Under the pieces are notes generated by a model. That model saw nothing but the letters and a program-made list of their open reading frames with translations. It was not told where the DNA came from and did no database searches. Both the position numbers and the translations under genes were made by a program. A DNA stretch of 64,000 bases from contig JAFDEE010000012.1 of assembly GCA_019310525.1 (NCBI GenBank), positions 1-64,000 of the forward strand. Direction: 5' to 3'. This stretch comes from Deltaproteobacteria bacterium. Its GTDB lineage: Bacteria; Desulfobacterota; DSM-4660; Desulfatiglandales; HGW-15. Below, in pieces: positions 17,006 to 26,314 of this stretch; the first letter of the stretch is position 1, and each line of letters starts with the position of its first letter.

Positions 17006-17596
17006 CTATCTGGTCGGGATGCCTGACCGAAAACGCTCGTAGTAGGTCAGCACCCTTTTTACGTAGGTCATTGTTTCAGGATAGGGAGGGATTCCATTGA
17101 AGGCCTCCACCGTCTCCGGGCCGGCATTGTAAGCTGCCAGGGCCAACTTTTTATCCTGGTTAAATCGCTCCAACAGGAGCCTCAGGTAACGGGTCCCCCC
17201 GATGATATTCTCCCTGGGATCAAAGGGATTGGAAACCTTCATGGCATAGGCCGTCTCCGGCATAAGCTGCATCAATCCGCGGGCCCCCTTCTTCGAGACC
17301 GCCCTGCGGTCGAAATCGGACTCGGCCTTGATCACCGCCCGGATGAGATGGGGATCCACACGGAACCTCCTGGCGGCCTGAAGGATAATACGATCATAGT
17401 CCCTGACGTTGAGTTCGTCTCGTCTCGGGCGGCTTCGTATATAAAGCTTGTACCGGGGGTCAGATTTGATATTCGAGAAGTGCCAGACCCCGTTTTTGTC
17501 ACAATAGCGGTAAATGTCCGCCGAAGCAATTGGAACGGCGACCCAAAGGATCAGGAAACAGACCAGCAGGGATTCTTTAGGCTTTGCTGCCCGCAT
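17006..17596 (-). CDS. Lytic transglycosylase (SLT family) with N-terminal DUF4124-like region
   Basis: 196 residues from the ATG at 17596, preceded by GGAGGAAG; a TTG at 17617 would overlap the transaldolase gene more and lacks that site. There is a signal peptide (LLVCFLILWVAVPIASA), a short region IYRYCDKNGVWHFSN of the DUF4124 type, and an SLT transglycosylase domain: AVIKAESDFDRRAVS with the catalytic Glu, then GLMQLMPETA and ALAAYNAGP. It should cleave peptidoglycan glycan strands in the periplasm. It follows the transaldolase stop by 2 bp. Confidence 0.9.
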   Translation of the reverse strand: MRAAKPKESLLVCFLILWVAVPIASADIYRYCDKNGVWHFSNIKSDPRYKLYIRSRPRRDELNVRDYDRIILQAARRFRVDPHLIRAVIKAESDFDRRAVSKKGARGLMQLMPETAYAMKVSNPFDPRENIIGGTRYLRLLLERFNQDKKLALAAYNAGPETVEAFNGIPPYPETMTYVKRVLTYYERFRSGIPTR

Positions 17597-17598
17597 GG

Positions 17599-18240
17599 TT
17601 ATCCCATCTTCCTCCAATCGGCCAGGAATTTCTCAAGTCCTATATCCGTCAGGGGATGATTGATCAGTTGCTCCATAACCTTGAATGGAATCGTAGCAAT
17701 ATCCGCGCCAATCAAAGCCGCCTCCAGTACGTGGACAGGGTTCCTTACGCTGGCGACCAGGACCTCGGTCTCATAGCCGTAATTTTCATAGATGGTCATA
17801 ATCTGCTCAACGAGACTCATTCCCCTCTGACTGATATCATCCAGCCTCCCGATAAAAGGGCTGATGTAAGAGGCGCCCGCCTTGGCGGCCATGAGGGCCT
17901 GGATAGGCGAGAAACATAAAGTCACATTGGTACGGATCCCATCTTCGGAAAGGGTCTTCACAGCCCTGAGCCCTTCTTTAATGAGAGGGATCTTTACCAC
18001 GATATTCTCCGCCAAAGCTGCCAGATCCCTCGCCTCCCGAACCATTCCCTCGGCATCAGTGCTGACGACTTCAGCATTCACCGGACCGTCTACAATACTG
18101 CAAATCTCCTGGATGAGTTCCTTGAAGTCCCGGCCCTCTCTGGCGACAAGACTGGGATTCGTGGTCACACCGTCCAAAAGTCCCATTTCGTTGGCCTTCT
18201 TGATCTCCTCAATGTTGGCCGTATCGATAAAAAATTTCAT
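17599..18240 (-). CDS. Transaldolase of the fructose-6-phosphate aldolase (TalC/Fsa) family
   Basis: 213 residues from the ATG at 18240, preceded by GGGAGG; upstream codons in frame to 18264 are not supported by a ribosome site. The start [16 protein letters not shown] and segments [23 protein letters not shown] (Schiff-base lysine) and SPFIGRLDD are hallmarks of this short transaldolase group. It acts in the non-oxidative pentose phosphate pathway or as an aldolase; sequence reading alone cannot separate the two activities. Confidence 0.92.
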   Translation of the reverse strand: MKFFIDTANIEEIKKANEMGLLDGVTTNPSLVAREGRDFKELIQEICSIVDGPVNAEVVSTDAEGMVREARDLAALAENIVVKIPLIKEGLRAVKTLSEDGIRTNVTLCFSPIQALMAAKAGASYISPFIGRLDDISQRGMSLVEQIMTIYENYGYETEVLVASVRNPVHVLEAALIGADIATIPFKVMEQLINHPLTDIGLEKFLADWRKMG

Positions 18241-18333
18241 GATTCCTCCCGTATCAATCGGCATCCCGATACTGCAATGTTAATGACCGTCTTGACATTT
18301 TACCTTTTTCAAAGATCTCTTCCACTTGACCTC

Positions 18334-18900
18334 TCAACCACTCATCCCTCTTACCTCTTGAACCCTTCCATTCAGCGGCAGGACCTCCTGCCCATCTTCC
18401 GCGAGACGGTCAAGCAATTCTCGGACAGTGATATTAAAAAAAGGATGGACCACCTCCGGAGCGATATCAGCCAAAGGGACGAGGACAAAACGCCTCAAGT
18501 GCATGAGGGGATGTGGGACCTCAAGTCCCTCCTCCCGGATAACCTGATCACCATACAACAAGATATCCAAATCAATGACGCGAGGGCCCCATTTCTCCAC
18601 CCGCACACGACCCATTTCCCTTTCAATAGCCAATAACCTGGTGAGCAGTATCCGGGCCTCCACTTCCACGTCCAGGGCAACAGCCCCGTTTACGTACCAA
18701 TCCTGCTCTATCACCCCAACAGGCCTGGTGTGGTACCAATCGGACACCCGGATGACGCGGCATCCCGGAAGCCTTTCGATCCTGTCCACGGCCACATGAC
18801 AGTGCTTGAGGCTGTCTCCCAGGTTGGACCCTATTCCTATGTAAGCCGTGACCCGTTTCACCTCAGTGGGAAACCCGTGGCCGCTATGATGGAAGCCCAT
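18334..18900 (-). CDS. folK: 2-amino-4-hydroxy-6-hydroxymethyldihydropteridine diphosphokinase
   Basis: About 188 residues from the ATG at 18900; a GTG at about 18858 (VKRVTAYIGIGSNLG) is an alternative start. It transfers pyrophosphate from ATP to the pterin in folate synthesis. The family signature is present (AYIGIGSNLGD, RPVGVIEQDWYVNGAVAL, KWGPRVIDLDILLYG). The last 10 or so residues (RVQEVRGMSG) are encoded by a copy of the dispersed TTCAAGAGG repeat, so the tail looks acquired. It follows dapL by 9 bp. Confidence 0.9.
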   Translation of the reverse strand: MGFHHSGHGFPTEVKRVTAYIGIGSNLGDSLKHCHVAVDRIERLPGCRVIRVSDWYHTRPVGVIEQDWYVNGAVALDVEVEARILLTRLLAIEREMGRVRVEKWGPRVIDLDILLYGDQVIREEGLEVPHPLMHLRRFVLVPLADIAPEVVHPFFNITVRELLDRLAEDGQEVLPLNGRVQEVRGMSG

Positions 18901-18909
18901 AATCCATGG

Positions 18910-20076
18910 TCAAAACTGAAGCCCCTTTATTCTTTCTATCGCCTCGGCCAAACGCGCCCGGGTCTGGGTGAGGGCGATCCGAAAATATCCTTCCCCTGGA
19001 TCCCCGAACCCGTTCCCCGGGGTCACCACCACCCCCTTGTCCAGGAAACGGCTTGTCAACTCGGCCGAAGTCATTCCACCTGGGACCCGGACCCAGAGAT
19101 AAAAGGTGGCTTTCGGGGCATCCACCTCGAAGCCGGCCTCACGCAGTCCCTGAACCATCATGTCACGCCGCCGGGAATAGATATCTCTCATCTCCTCAAC
19201 GCAGGACTGATCCTGCTTCAAGGCGGCGATCCCTGCCAGTTGAACGGCTTGGAAGGCCCCGGAATCGATGTTGCTCTTGATCGCCCCCAGTCCCTCTATG
19301 GCCTCCCGGTTGCCCACGGCAAAACCGATCCTCCAGCCCGTCATATTGTAGGTCTTTGAAAGAGAGTGAAATTCGAGACCCACCTCTTTCGCCCCTTCTG
19401 TTTCCAGGAAGCTGGGAGGGCGGTACCCGTCGAAGGCCATTTCCGTATAGGCGGCGTCGTGACAGACAAGGATCCTGTTTTTCGCGGCAAAGTCAACCAC
19501 CCTCTCGAAAAACGCCCCATCCGCCACCGCCGAGGTGGGATTGTTGGGGTAATTTATGAACATCAACCGGGCCTTCTCAGCCACGTCCCTCGGGATCGCA
19601 TCAAGATCGGGCAGGAAGTCGTTCTCCCGCAGCAGGGGCATGAAATAAGACTCACCTCCTGCAAACAGCGTGGCGATATGGTAGACCGGATAGGCCGGCG
19701 AGGGCACCAGGGCGACATCCCCTGGATCGACGAAAGCAAGGGGCAAATGGGCAATGCCCTCCTTACTGCCGATCAGAATGACCACCTCACTGCCCGGGTC
19801 CAATTCCACCCCAAACCGGCTTTTGTACCAATCCGCCACGGTCTCCCTAAACGCCGCCATCCCGGAATAGCTGGGGTACCGATGATTGGCCGGATCCCTC
19901 ACCGCCTCCAAAAGGGCCTCGATGATATGATCCGGAGTGGGCAGATCGGGATCCCCCACTCCCAGATCGATAATATCCACCCCCCTGGCCTGCACCTCCG
20001 CCTTCTTGCGGTCGATTTCCTTGAAAAGATAGGGGGGAAGTCGTTTGAGTCTCTGGGCTTTTTCAAACACCGTCAT
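18910..20076 (-). CDS. dapL: LL-diaminopimelate aminotransferase
   Basis: 388-residue PLP-dependent class I aminotransferase. The PLP lysine lies in [12 protein letters not shown]; the substrate loop [10 protein letters not shown] and the C-terminal arginine motif ([14 protein letters not shown]) are present. The sequence alone would fit several aminotransferases, but its position directly after dapB, dapA, dapF and lysA argues for DapL, which converts tetrahydrodipicolinate to LL-diaminopimelate in one step. No dapD, dapC or dapE gene is seen nearby, in line with that shortcut. Starts [18 protein letters not shown], as in DapL of this type. Confidence 0.88.
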   Translation of the reverse strand: MTVFEKAQRLKRLPPYLFKEIDRKKAEVQARGVDIIDLGVGDPDLPTPDHIIEALLEAVRDPANHRYPSYSGMAAFRETVADWYKSRFGVELDPGSEVVILIGSKEGIAHLPLAFVDPGDVALVPSPAYPVYHIATLFAGGESYFMPLLRENDFLPDLDAIPRDVAEKARLMFINYPNNPTSAVADGAFFERVVDFAAKNRILVCHDAAYTEMAFDGYRPPSFLETEGAKEVGLEFHSLSKTYNMTGWRIGFAVGNREAIEGLGAIKSNIDSGAFQAVQLAGIAALKQDQSCVEEMRDIYSRRRDMMVQGLREAGFEVDAPKATFYLWVRVPGGMTSAELTSRFLDKGVVVTPGNGFGDPGEGYFRIALTQTRARLAEAIERIKGLQF

Positions 20077-20104
20077 GTTTTCCTTTCCACCTTGTCAGGA
20101 ATTA

Positions 20105-20124
20105 GTTTCCATCCATAAATGGCC
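20105..20124. repeat. Solo family-2 MITE end
   Basis: GTTTCCATCCATAAATGGCC, matching the inverted ends of the element at 51421-51559. It lies in the 120-bp dapB-dapL gap; no partner end is nearby. Confidence 0.5.
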
Positions 20125-20196
20125 TTTTTACGCAATCTCTTCGTCAAAATGAGGGTTTGTCGCTTCAAGCAGAGGCTGACATGTTCTCTTCACCAC

Positions 20197-21000
20197 CTAG
20201 CGGAGACCCAGCACATCCTGCATATCATAGAGGCCCGGAGGCTGCCCTACGACCCACGCTGCCGCGCGCACGGCACCGCGGGCGAAGTTGTCACGGTTAT
20301 GGGCCCGGTGAACGAGTTCCAGCCTCTCTCCGATTCCCCCGAACATCACCGTGTGCTCGCCGGTGATGTCCCCGGCCCGCCAACTCTGGATACCGATCTC
20401 CTCCTCGGATCTCTCCCCCGTGATTCCCTTTCTCTCGTAGACCGCCACCCTGTCCAGGTCACGTCCTACGGCCTCCGCCAGGATACGGGCCAGGGCCATG
20501 GCCGTTCCGCTTGGGGCATCCTTCTTGAATCGATGGTGGACTTCCAGGATCTCCATGTCATAGTCCTTCCCGAGGATCCTGGCCATCTCTCCAGCGATTC
20601 GGAACATCACATTGACCCCGACGCTCATGTTGGGGGCCATGACGCACCGGATGCCTTTTGCCTGCTCTCGAACTTCCGCGAGCATGTTCCCATCGAACCC
20701 CGTGGTGCCTATGACCATGGCCAACCCCTTTTTGAGAGCGAGTCTCAGGTGGTCCAGGGTCGCCTGGGGGGTCGTGAAGTCGATAAGGACATCCCCCCGG
20801 TCGATCACTTCTTCGAGGGATCCTGCCAGAGGTATTCCAAGGTTTCCGAGACCCGCGACGTGTCCCGCGTCCTGGCCGATCTCCGGATGATCCTGCCTTT
20901 CAAAGGCCGCGGCGAGTTCAACTTCCCCGCTCCGGCGGACCATGTGGAGGATACGGTTTCCCATCCTGCCCGCTGCACCTGCAATGATGGCTTTAACCAT
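20197..21000 (-). CDS. dapB: 4-hydroxy-tetrahydrodipicolinate reductase
   Basis: 267 residues. N-terminal NAD(P)-binding motif AGAAGRMG, GTTGF substrate segment, and the catalytic EVHHRFKKDAPSGTAM motif are all present. Reduces the DapA product with NAD(P)H. The gene is 50 bp after dapA. Confidence 0.95.
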   Translation of the reverse strand: MVKAIIAGAAGRMGNRILHMVRRSGEVELAAAFERQDHPEIGQDAGHVAGLGNLGIPLAGSLEEVIDRGDVLIDFTTPQATLDHLRLALKKGLAMVIGTTGFDGNMLAEVREQAKGIRCVMAPNMSVGVNVMFRIAGEMARILGKDYDMEILEVHHRFKKDAPSGTAMALARILAEAVGRDLDRVAVYERKGITGERSEEEIGIQSWRAGDITGEHTVMFGGIGERLELVHRAHNRDNFARGAVRAAAWVVGQPPGLYDMQDVLGLR

Positions 21001-21050
21001 GGCTGCTCTCCTTCATATCTTGTCCCCGCGCCTTGTCCTACGCCAAGCTC

Positions 21051-21923
21051 TCAAATCAATCCATAATCTTTTAGTACCGACTTGAGCCTCTCAAGGTTTG
21101 CCGGAGCCATGGGAAAAAGTGGAAGCCTCATTTCCGCGTCGATCTTTCCCATGAGGGCAGCCGCAGTTTTAACAGGTATGGGATTGGTCTCGAAAAACAT
21201 GGCCCGGCACAGGGGAAGAAGCCGATAATAAAGCTCCCTGGCTTTTTCCACCTCCCCGTCCAACCATGCCTGGACCATGTCGGCGTTCTCCCGCGGCACG
21301 ATATTAGCGACCACGGAAATCACTCCTTTCCCCCCGATTGCGAGAACAGGCAGGGTCAGGTTGTCGTCCCCGGACAGGAGGGTGATATTGTCCCCCGCCA
21401 GTCGAACAATCTCCGCCATCTGGCCGAGGTTGCCGGAGGCCTCCTTGACGGCCACGACCTCGGGAAGTTCCGCGAGCCGGGCCACAGTCTCAGGAAGCAT
21501 GTTGACACTGGTCCTTCCGGGCACATTGTAAAGGACCTGGGGGAGGGGAACGGCCTTGGCTATGGCCGCGTAATGCTGGAAAAGCCCCTCCTGGGTCGGT
21601 TTGTTATAGTAAGGCGTGACCTGAAGTGTCGCATCGGCCCCCGCCTTTTTGGCGTGTTCCGTCAATTCAATGGCCTCACGAGTGCTGTTTCCTCCTGTAC
21701 CGGCAATAACGGGGATTCTCTTATTGACCGCGTCAACGGCGATATCGATTACATGGCAATGCTCCTCCACGCTCAGGGTCGCCGATTCCCCGGTAGTCCC
21801 GCAGGGAACAATCGCACTCGTTCCGTTCTCGATCTGAAATTCAATCAACTCCCGGTAGGCGTCCTCGTCCACCTTACCGTTTTTAAAGGGTGTCACTATC
21901 GCGACGATGGATCCTTGAAACAT
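21051..21923 (-). CDS. dapA: 4-hydroxy-tetrahydrodipicolinate synthase
   Basis: 290 residues from the ATG at 21923, preceded by GGAGG; the frame extends upstream but that would be untypical. Condenses pyruvate with aspartate semialdehyde. Schiff-base lysine in VVAVKEASG, GTTGES motif, catalytic tyrosine in LYNVPGRT. Normal length. Confidence 0.96.
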   Translation of the reverse strand: MFQGSIVAIVTPFKNGKVDEDAYRELIEFQIENGTSAIVPCGTTGESATLSVEEHCHVIDIAVDAVNKRIPVIAGTGGNSTREAIELTEHAKKAGADATLQVTPYYNKPTQEGLFQHYAAIAKAVPLPQVLYNVPGRTSVNMLPETVARLAELPEVVAVKEASGNLGQMAEIVRLAGDNITLLSGDDNLTLPVLAIGGKGVISVVANIVPRENADMVQAWLDGEVEKARELYYRLLPLCRAMFFETNPIPVKTAAALMGKIDAEMRLPLFPMAPANLERLKSVLKDYGLI

Positions 21924-21984
21924 GTGTACCTCCAAAGTCAAGGAATGGTGTTGGAAAAAATAATAAACGGGTGGGGTTTACAGC

Positions 21985-22833
21985 TTACAGGGCTTCCCGG
22001 CAAAGCCGTCCCTTGTAGACAAGGGAGGTGTTTCCTTCGAGCCACACCTCCCTGAACCGGTCTCCCTCCTGGGTAAAGTGGACATGGAGTATTTCTCCGC
22101 CCCTTGTCCGCACCCTCACCGGGGAGCGAACCATGCCCCTCGAAGCGGCCACAAGGGCCGAAGCGATGGAACCTGTCCCGCAGGCAAGGGTTTCGTCCTC
22201 CACGCCCCTTTCATAGGTCCTGACCTCTATGGATCCCTGGTCCAACACCTTCATGAAATTTACGTTTGTCCCTCCGGGGGAAAAGGCGGAATGATGGCGT
22301 ATGGCCCTTCCCTCCTCCACAACAGGATGGCCCGACAGGTCATCGACCTGGATGACCACATGGGGGACGCCGGTGTTGATGAAATCCCAGTGAATCCAAG
22401 TCGGTTCCGGGGAGAGGGCGATATTCCGCTCCAGGCCGCCGGGTGTCGGCATCAAGACCTTTACCACGCGCCCCTTGACCTCTGCGGAAACCGGACCCAC
22501 CCGGGTCTCGAAGGTCATCCTGGATCCAGCGATCCCCTTTAAGTAGGCGAAACGGGCGACACAACGCCCCCCGTTGCCGCACATCTCCACCTCCCCTCCA
22601 TCGGCGTTGAAAAAACGCCAGGCAAAATCATATTGCTCCGAGCCGACCACCGCGATGAGGCCGTCGGCCCCGACGGACTCCCTCCGGCGGCAAACGCGCG
22701 CCACCAAGGTCTCAAGCTCCCCGTCGCGGACCACCCCTTCGCGGTTGTCGAAGATGATGAAATCGTTACCGCTGCCGCTCATCTTCCAGAACTCGATCCA
22801 ATCAGTGGATGTGGAATCTTGATTTTCCGGCAT
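21985..22833 (-). CDS. dapF: Diaminopimelate epimerase
   Basis: 282 residues. Interconverts LL- and meso-diaminopimelate. Both catalytic cysteines are visible, in NADGGEVEMCGNGGRCVA and ETLACGTGSIA. Start MPENQDSTS is preceded by AGGGGAG. In the cluster lysA-dapF-dapA-dapB-dapL. Confidence 0.95.
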   Translation of the reverse strand: MPENQDSTSTDWIEFWKMSGSGNDFIIFDNREGVVRDGELETLVARVCRRRESVGADGLIAVVGSEQYDFAWRFFNADGGEVEMCGNGGRCVARFAYLKGIAGSRMTFETRVGPVSAEVKGRVVKVLMPTPGGLERNIALSPEPTWIHWDFINTGVPHVVIQVDDLSGHPVVEEGRAIRHHSAFSPGGTNVNFMKVLDQGSIEVRTYERGVEDETLACGTGSIASALVAASRGMVRSPVRVRTRGGEILHVHFTQEGDRFREVWLEGNTSLVYKGRLCREAL

Positions 22834-22870
22834 TGTATCTTAACTCCCCTGGGAAAATATCCCTTCCTAA

Positions 22871-24139
22871 TCAAGCCGCGGGCTGTTCCAAAAAATCGGG
22901 GATCCTCTCTCCCTTTACGAGGTCTTCATAGGTTTCCCGTTCCCGGATGATCTCGAACTCTCCCTCCCGAACCATCACCTCCGGAACCCTGGGCCTCGAA
23001 TTGTAATTGGATGCCATGGTGAACCCATAAGCCCCCGCACTCATCACCGCGAGAAGATCACCAGGCTCCGCCTCCTCGATCTCTCTGTCCTTTGCCAGGA
23101 AGTCACCTGATTCGCATATCGGGCCCACAATATCCACCTTTACCTTCTCCCGCCCTTTGATATTTACGTGCTGGATACCATGGTAGGATCCATAAAGGCT
23201 CGGCCTCACCAGGTCATTCATTGCTGCATCCACGATGACGAAGCGCTTCCGCTCTGTGGATTTCGTGTACAGGACCCTGGTAACCAGGATTCCCGCATTC
23301 CCCATGATCACCCGCCCCGGCTCCAAAATCAGGGTGAGGTGATCCATGTCCAACTCCTCCTTGAGGGCCGCCGCATACTCCTTTGGGTGGGGAGGGGCCT
23401 CTTTGTCGTAAGTGATCCCCAGGCCCCCGCCGAGGTCCAGGTAGGATATCCGAATACCCGCAGCCGTGAGCTTGTCAATTAGAACCTTCAGACGCTTGAG
23501 CGCATCTACAAAGGGACTGACCTGTGTGAGCTGGGATCCGATGTGACAGGAAACCCCTGCGACCCTGATATGGTCCAATCCGGCTGCCCGGGTATACTCT
23601 TCAAAAGAATGAAGGATATCAATCCCGAACTTGTTCTCCCTCAGACCCGTAGAGATGTAAGGATGGGTCAAGGGGTCTACGTCGGGATTCACCCGGATGG
23701 CGATGGGAGCCACCTTTCCCATCCTCCCTGCCACCTCATTGAGCAGTCTGATTTCCTGGGAAGATTCAGCGTTAAAAAGGAGTATCCCGGACTGCAGAGC
23801 ATACTCCATGTCCTCGGCCCTCTTGCCCACACCGGAATAGACGATCTTGCCCGGCTCCACTCCTGCCTTCAAGGCCCTGTAAAGCTCACCGCCGGATACG
23901 ATGTCCATGCCCGCCCCTTCCCGGACGAACAACCGTAGAATCGCCAGGTTGGAATTGGACTTCATGGAGAAGCAGATCAGATGCCTCATGCCTTCAAAGG
24001 CCTGATCAAAGGCCCTGAAATGTTGGATCAGGGTGGCATGGGAGTAAAGGTAAAAAGGAGTGCCCACCTCCTCAGCGATCCTGGAAACGGGGACCTCTTC
24101 GCAATAAAGCTCTTTGTCTCGATATAGGAAATGGTGCAT
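22871..24139 (-). CDS. lysA: Diaminopimelate decarboxylase
   Basis: 422-residue PLP enzyme making lysine from meso-diaminopimelate. PLP lysine in CFSMKSNSNLA, glycine-rich DLGGGLG, ILEPGR, and the Cys-containing GPICESGD segment near the C-terminus, followed by AGAYGFTMASNYNSRPR. First gene of the lysine group, downstream of a small lipoprotein and argH. Confidence 0.96.
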   Translation of the reverse strand: MHHFLYRDKELYCEEVPVSRIAEEVGTPFYLYSHATLIQHFRAFDQAFEGMRHLICFSMKSNSNLAILRLFVREGAGMDIVSGGELYRALKAGVEPGKIVYSGVGKRAEDMEYALQSGILLFNAESSQEIRLLNEVAGRMGKVAPIAIRVNPDVDPLTHPYISTGLRENKFGIDILHSFEEYTRAAGLDHIRVAGVSCHIGSQLTQVSPFVDALKRLKVLIDKLTAAGIRISYLDLGGGLGITYDKEAPPHPKEYAAALKEELDMDHLTLILEPGRVIMGNAGILVTRVLYTKSTERKRFVIVDAAMNDLVRPSLYGSYHGIQHVNIKGREKVKVDIVGPICESGDFLAKDREIEEAEPGDLLAVMSAGAYGFTMASNYNSRPRVPEVMVREGEFEIIRERETYEDLVKGERIPDFLEQPAA

Positions 24140-24194
24140 GGCTCTTGATGTAGTATCCCTTAAATTCTACAATCCGATTGAAGAGAACGACCAT

Positions 24195-24416
24195 TCCGGT
24201 CAAAAGTTGTTTAAGGGTTCAAGTAAAAGGTCTTGGAAACAATGGATTTCAAGGTCATACTGGTGGAAATTCAACCTTTCTGCAATTAAGATGATCGTAA
24301 GATCACGAAAAGACACTTGCCCCCTTGGCCTCTCGAACCCTTTGGAAAAACCCAAACTGATGTCTTCTCCTTGAAAGCAGACTTGGTCACAGAAAGATCC
24401 AGGCTCCTTGCGACTC
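24195..24416. repeat. Degenerate fold-back repeat between lysA and the lipoprotein gene
   Basis: Contains AGGGTTCAAGTAAAAGG and, downstream, CACTTGCCCCCTTGGCC and TCTCGAACCCTTTGG, a diverged member of the dispersed family. No gene is visible in the gap 24140-24416. Confidence 0.5.
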
Positions 24417-24872
24417 TTACCCCGAACCTGTCTCAGGGATTTCAATCCGATTGGAGGGCGGGCCGATCACGCCCTCAGGACCGATCAGATAGACTTTGAA
24501 GAAATAGACCCTTTTCTCGATCGGAGCCGGGAACCGGAAATAAAAGGTTTGCCCCTTGATGGCCTCCTTTCCGAAGGTGCGGTATTCCTGAAAGGCGATC
24601 GGGCAATCCTTGCAAGGGAGATTGTCCTGAGGGTATACAGCAAAATACACCCTCCCCCCTTGGATGGAATCCCCTGCCCCTTCCCGTGCTCCGGGGCCCT
24701 CAATCCGACCCCTTAAATGAAAGGATCCTCCTATCCATTTACCCTGTAAGTCGGCCACCCTCAAGAAAAATTTTTCCTTGGGGATAAAAGGAGGACTCTT
24801 TTTCCCACAAGAAGAAAAGAAAAAAAAGGCTGCACAAAGGCCCACGATGCTGACAAACAGCGTCCTATTATT
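24417..24872 (-). CDS. Small lipoprotein between argH and lysA
   Basis: About 151 residues from a TTG at 24872 that has AAGGAG seven bases upstream and overlaps the end of argH by 5 bp. A lipoprotein signal ends in the lipobox FSSC, followed by GKKSPPFIPKE. The rest is predicted beta-rich with a CKDC pair and ends in FKVYLIGPEGVIGPPSNRIE. Short lipoproteins beside lysA are common in proteobacteria (compare LptM, a small lipoprotein next to lysA in E. coli), but this one is longer and clear homology is not shown. Envelope location is secure; function unknown. Confidence 0.75.
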   Translation of the reverse strand, partial: NNRTLFVSIVGLCAAFFFFSSCGKKSPPFIPKEKFFLRVADLQGKWIGGSFHLRGRIEGPGAREGAGDSIQGGRVYFAVYPQDNLPCKDCPIAFQEYRTFGKEAIKGQTFYFRFPAPIEKRVYFFKVYLIGPEGVIGPPSNRIEIPETGSG

Positions 24873-26250
24873 CAATGGACAACTCCTTCTTCGCCCGTTC
24901 AAGACTCTCTTTTACGGCCTCCGGGCCGGTCCCACCGGGCAGGTTCCGTTTTCTCACACAAGATTCCGGGTCGAGCCAATCGTATACGTCCCCATCGATT
25001 CTTCCGCTGAAACGCTTCATTTCCTCCAGGGTCAACTGGTTCAGTTCCTTTCCTTGCTCAATGGCGAAAAGGACCATTCTTCCAACGGACTCATGGGCCT
25101 GGCGAAAAGTCTCCCCCTTCAACACGAGGTAGTCCGCCAGGTCAGTGGCCGCCAGGTATCCTTCCGCCACAGCATCCCGCATCCTTTTCCGGTTGAAGGT
25201 CACGCCTCCAAGGAGCCTGGCAAGCACCTCCAGGCATTCCTCGATGGTGTCCACGGTGTCGAAAAGGGGTTCCTTGTCTTCCTGCATGTCCTTGTTGTAG
25301 GACATGGGTAGGCCTTTCATCACTGTCAGGAGTCCCATCAGGTGGCCGTAAACGCGCCCCGTCTTTCCCCGGATGAGTTCGAGGACATCCGGGTTCTTCT
25401 TCTGGGGCATGATGCTGCTCCCGGTACAGAAGGCATCCGGCAGGTTCACGAAATCGAATTCCCGGGTGGACCAGAGGATCAATTCCTCACTCAGGCGGCT
25501 GAGGTGCATCATCAACAAGGAGGCGGCAAAGAGATATTCCAGGATGAAATCCCTGTCGCTCACCGCATCCATACTGTTTTGGGAGATCTCGGAAAAACCA
25601 AGCTCCTCCGCCGCCATCTGCCGGTCCAGGGCGAAGGTGGTTCCGGCCAGGGCCGCGCTCCCCAGGGGGAGCACATCCGTGCCCTCAAGGGCATGAGAGA
25701 ACCGTCTTAGGTCCCTTCGGAGCATCTCGTAATAAGCCAGGAGATGATGGGACACCAGCACGGGTTGCGCCCGCTGCATGTGTGTGTATCCGGGCAGTAT
25801 CAGGTCGAGATTCCTCTCCGCTAGATCCACCAGGGCACCCTGAAGCCCCTTGATGAGGCGGACGGCCCTTTGGGCGGCCTCTCGCACGTAGAGCCTCATG
25901 TCCAACGCTACTTGGTCGTTCCGGGACCTGCCTGTGTGAATCTTCTCGCCCAAGGGGCCTACTCGCTCGATAAGGGATTTTTCCACCAGGGTGTGGATGT
26001 CTTCGTGGGACCCGTCTTCCTGGAGGTTCCCCTCTTCCAGTTCCTTCTTGATCGCGGCCAGGGCTTCAAGGATTTGTGAGGCCTCTTGTTCCGAGAAGAC
26101 CTTCTGCTTGGCGAGCACTCTGCAATGGGCCATGCTGCCCAAGATGTCCTGGGCATAAAGACGCCTGTCGAAGCGAAGGGATGCGTTGAACCGGTCCACC
26201 ATTTCGTCCGTATCTTCCTGAAATCGTCCTCCCCAGACCTTTTTCGTCAT
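24868..26250 (-). CDS. argH: Argininosuccinate lyase
   Basis: 460 residues. Last step of arginine synthesis. Starts MTKKVWGGRFQEDTDEMVDR; the signature loop TGSSIMPQKKNPD with the catalytic serine is intact, as is GRSRNDQVALDMRL. Lies 64 bp downstream of argG. Confidence 0.96.
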   Translation of the reverse strand: MTKKVWGGRFQEDTDEMVDRFNASLRFDRRLYAQDILGSMAHCRVLAKQKVFSEQEASQILEALAAIKKELEEGNLQEDGSHEDIHTLVEKSLIERVGPLGEKIHTGRSRNDQVALDMRLYVREAAQRAVRLIKGLQGALVDLAERNLDLILPGYTHMQRAQPVLVSHHLLAYYEMLRRDLRRFSHALEGTDVLPLGSAALAGTTFALDRQMAAEELGFSEISQNSMDAVSDRDFILEYLFAASLLMMHLSRLSEELILWSTREFDFVNLPDAFCTGSSIMPQKKNPDVLELIRGKTGRVYGHLMGLLTVMKGLPMSYNKDMQEDKEPLFDTVDTIEECLEVLARLLGGVTFNRKRMRDAVAEGYLAATDLADYLVLKGETFRQAHESVGRMVLFAIEQGKELNQLTLEEMKRFSGRIDGDVYDWLDPESCVRKRNLPGGTGPEAVKESLERAKKELSIE

Positions 26251-26314
26251 TCCTTTCTCCCTCGATGCCGGAGACCATCGTCTCCCCTGTGCTTCCCTCC
26301 CAAATCAGGCACCG

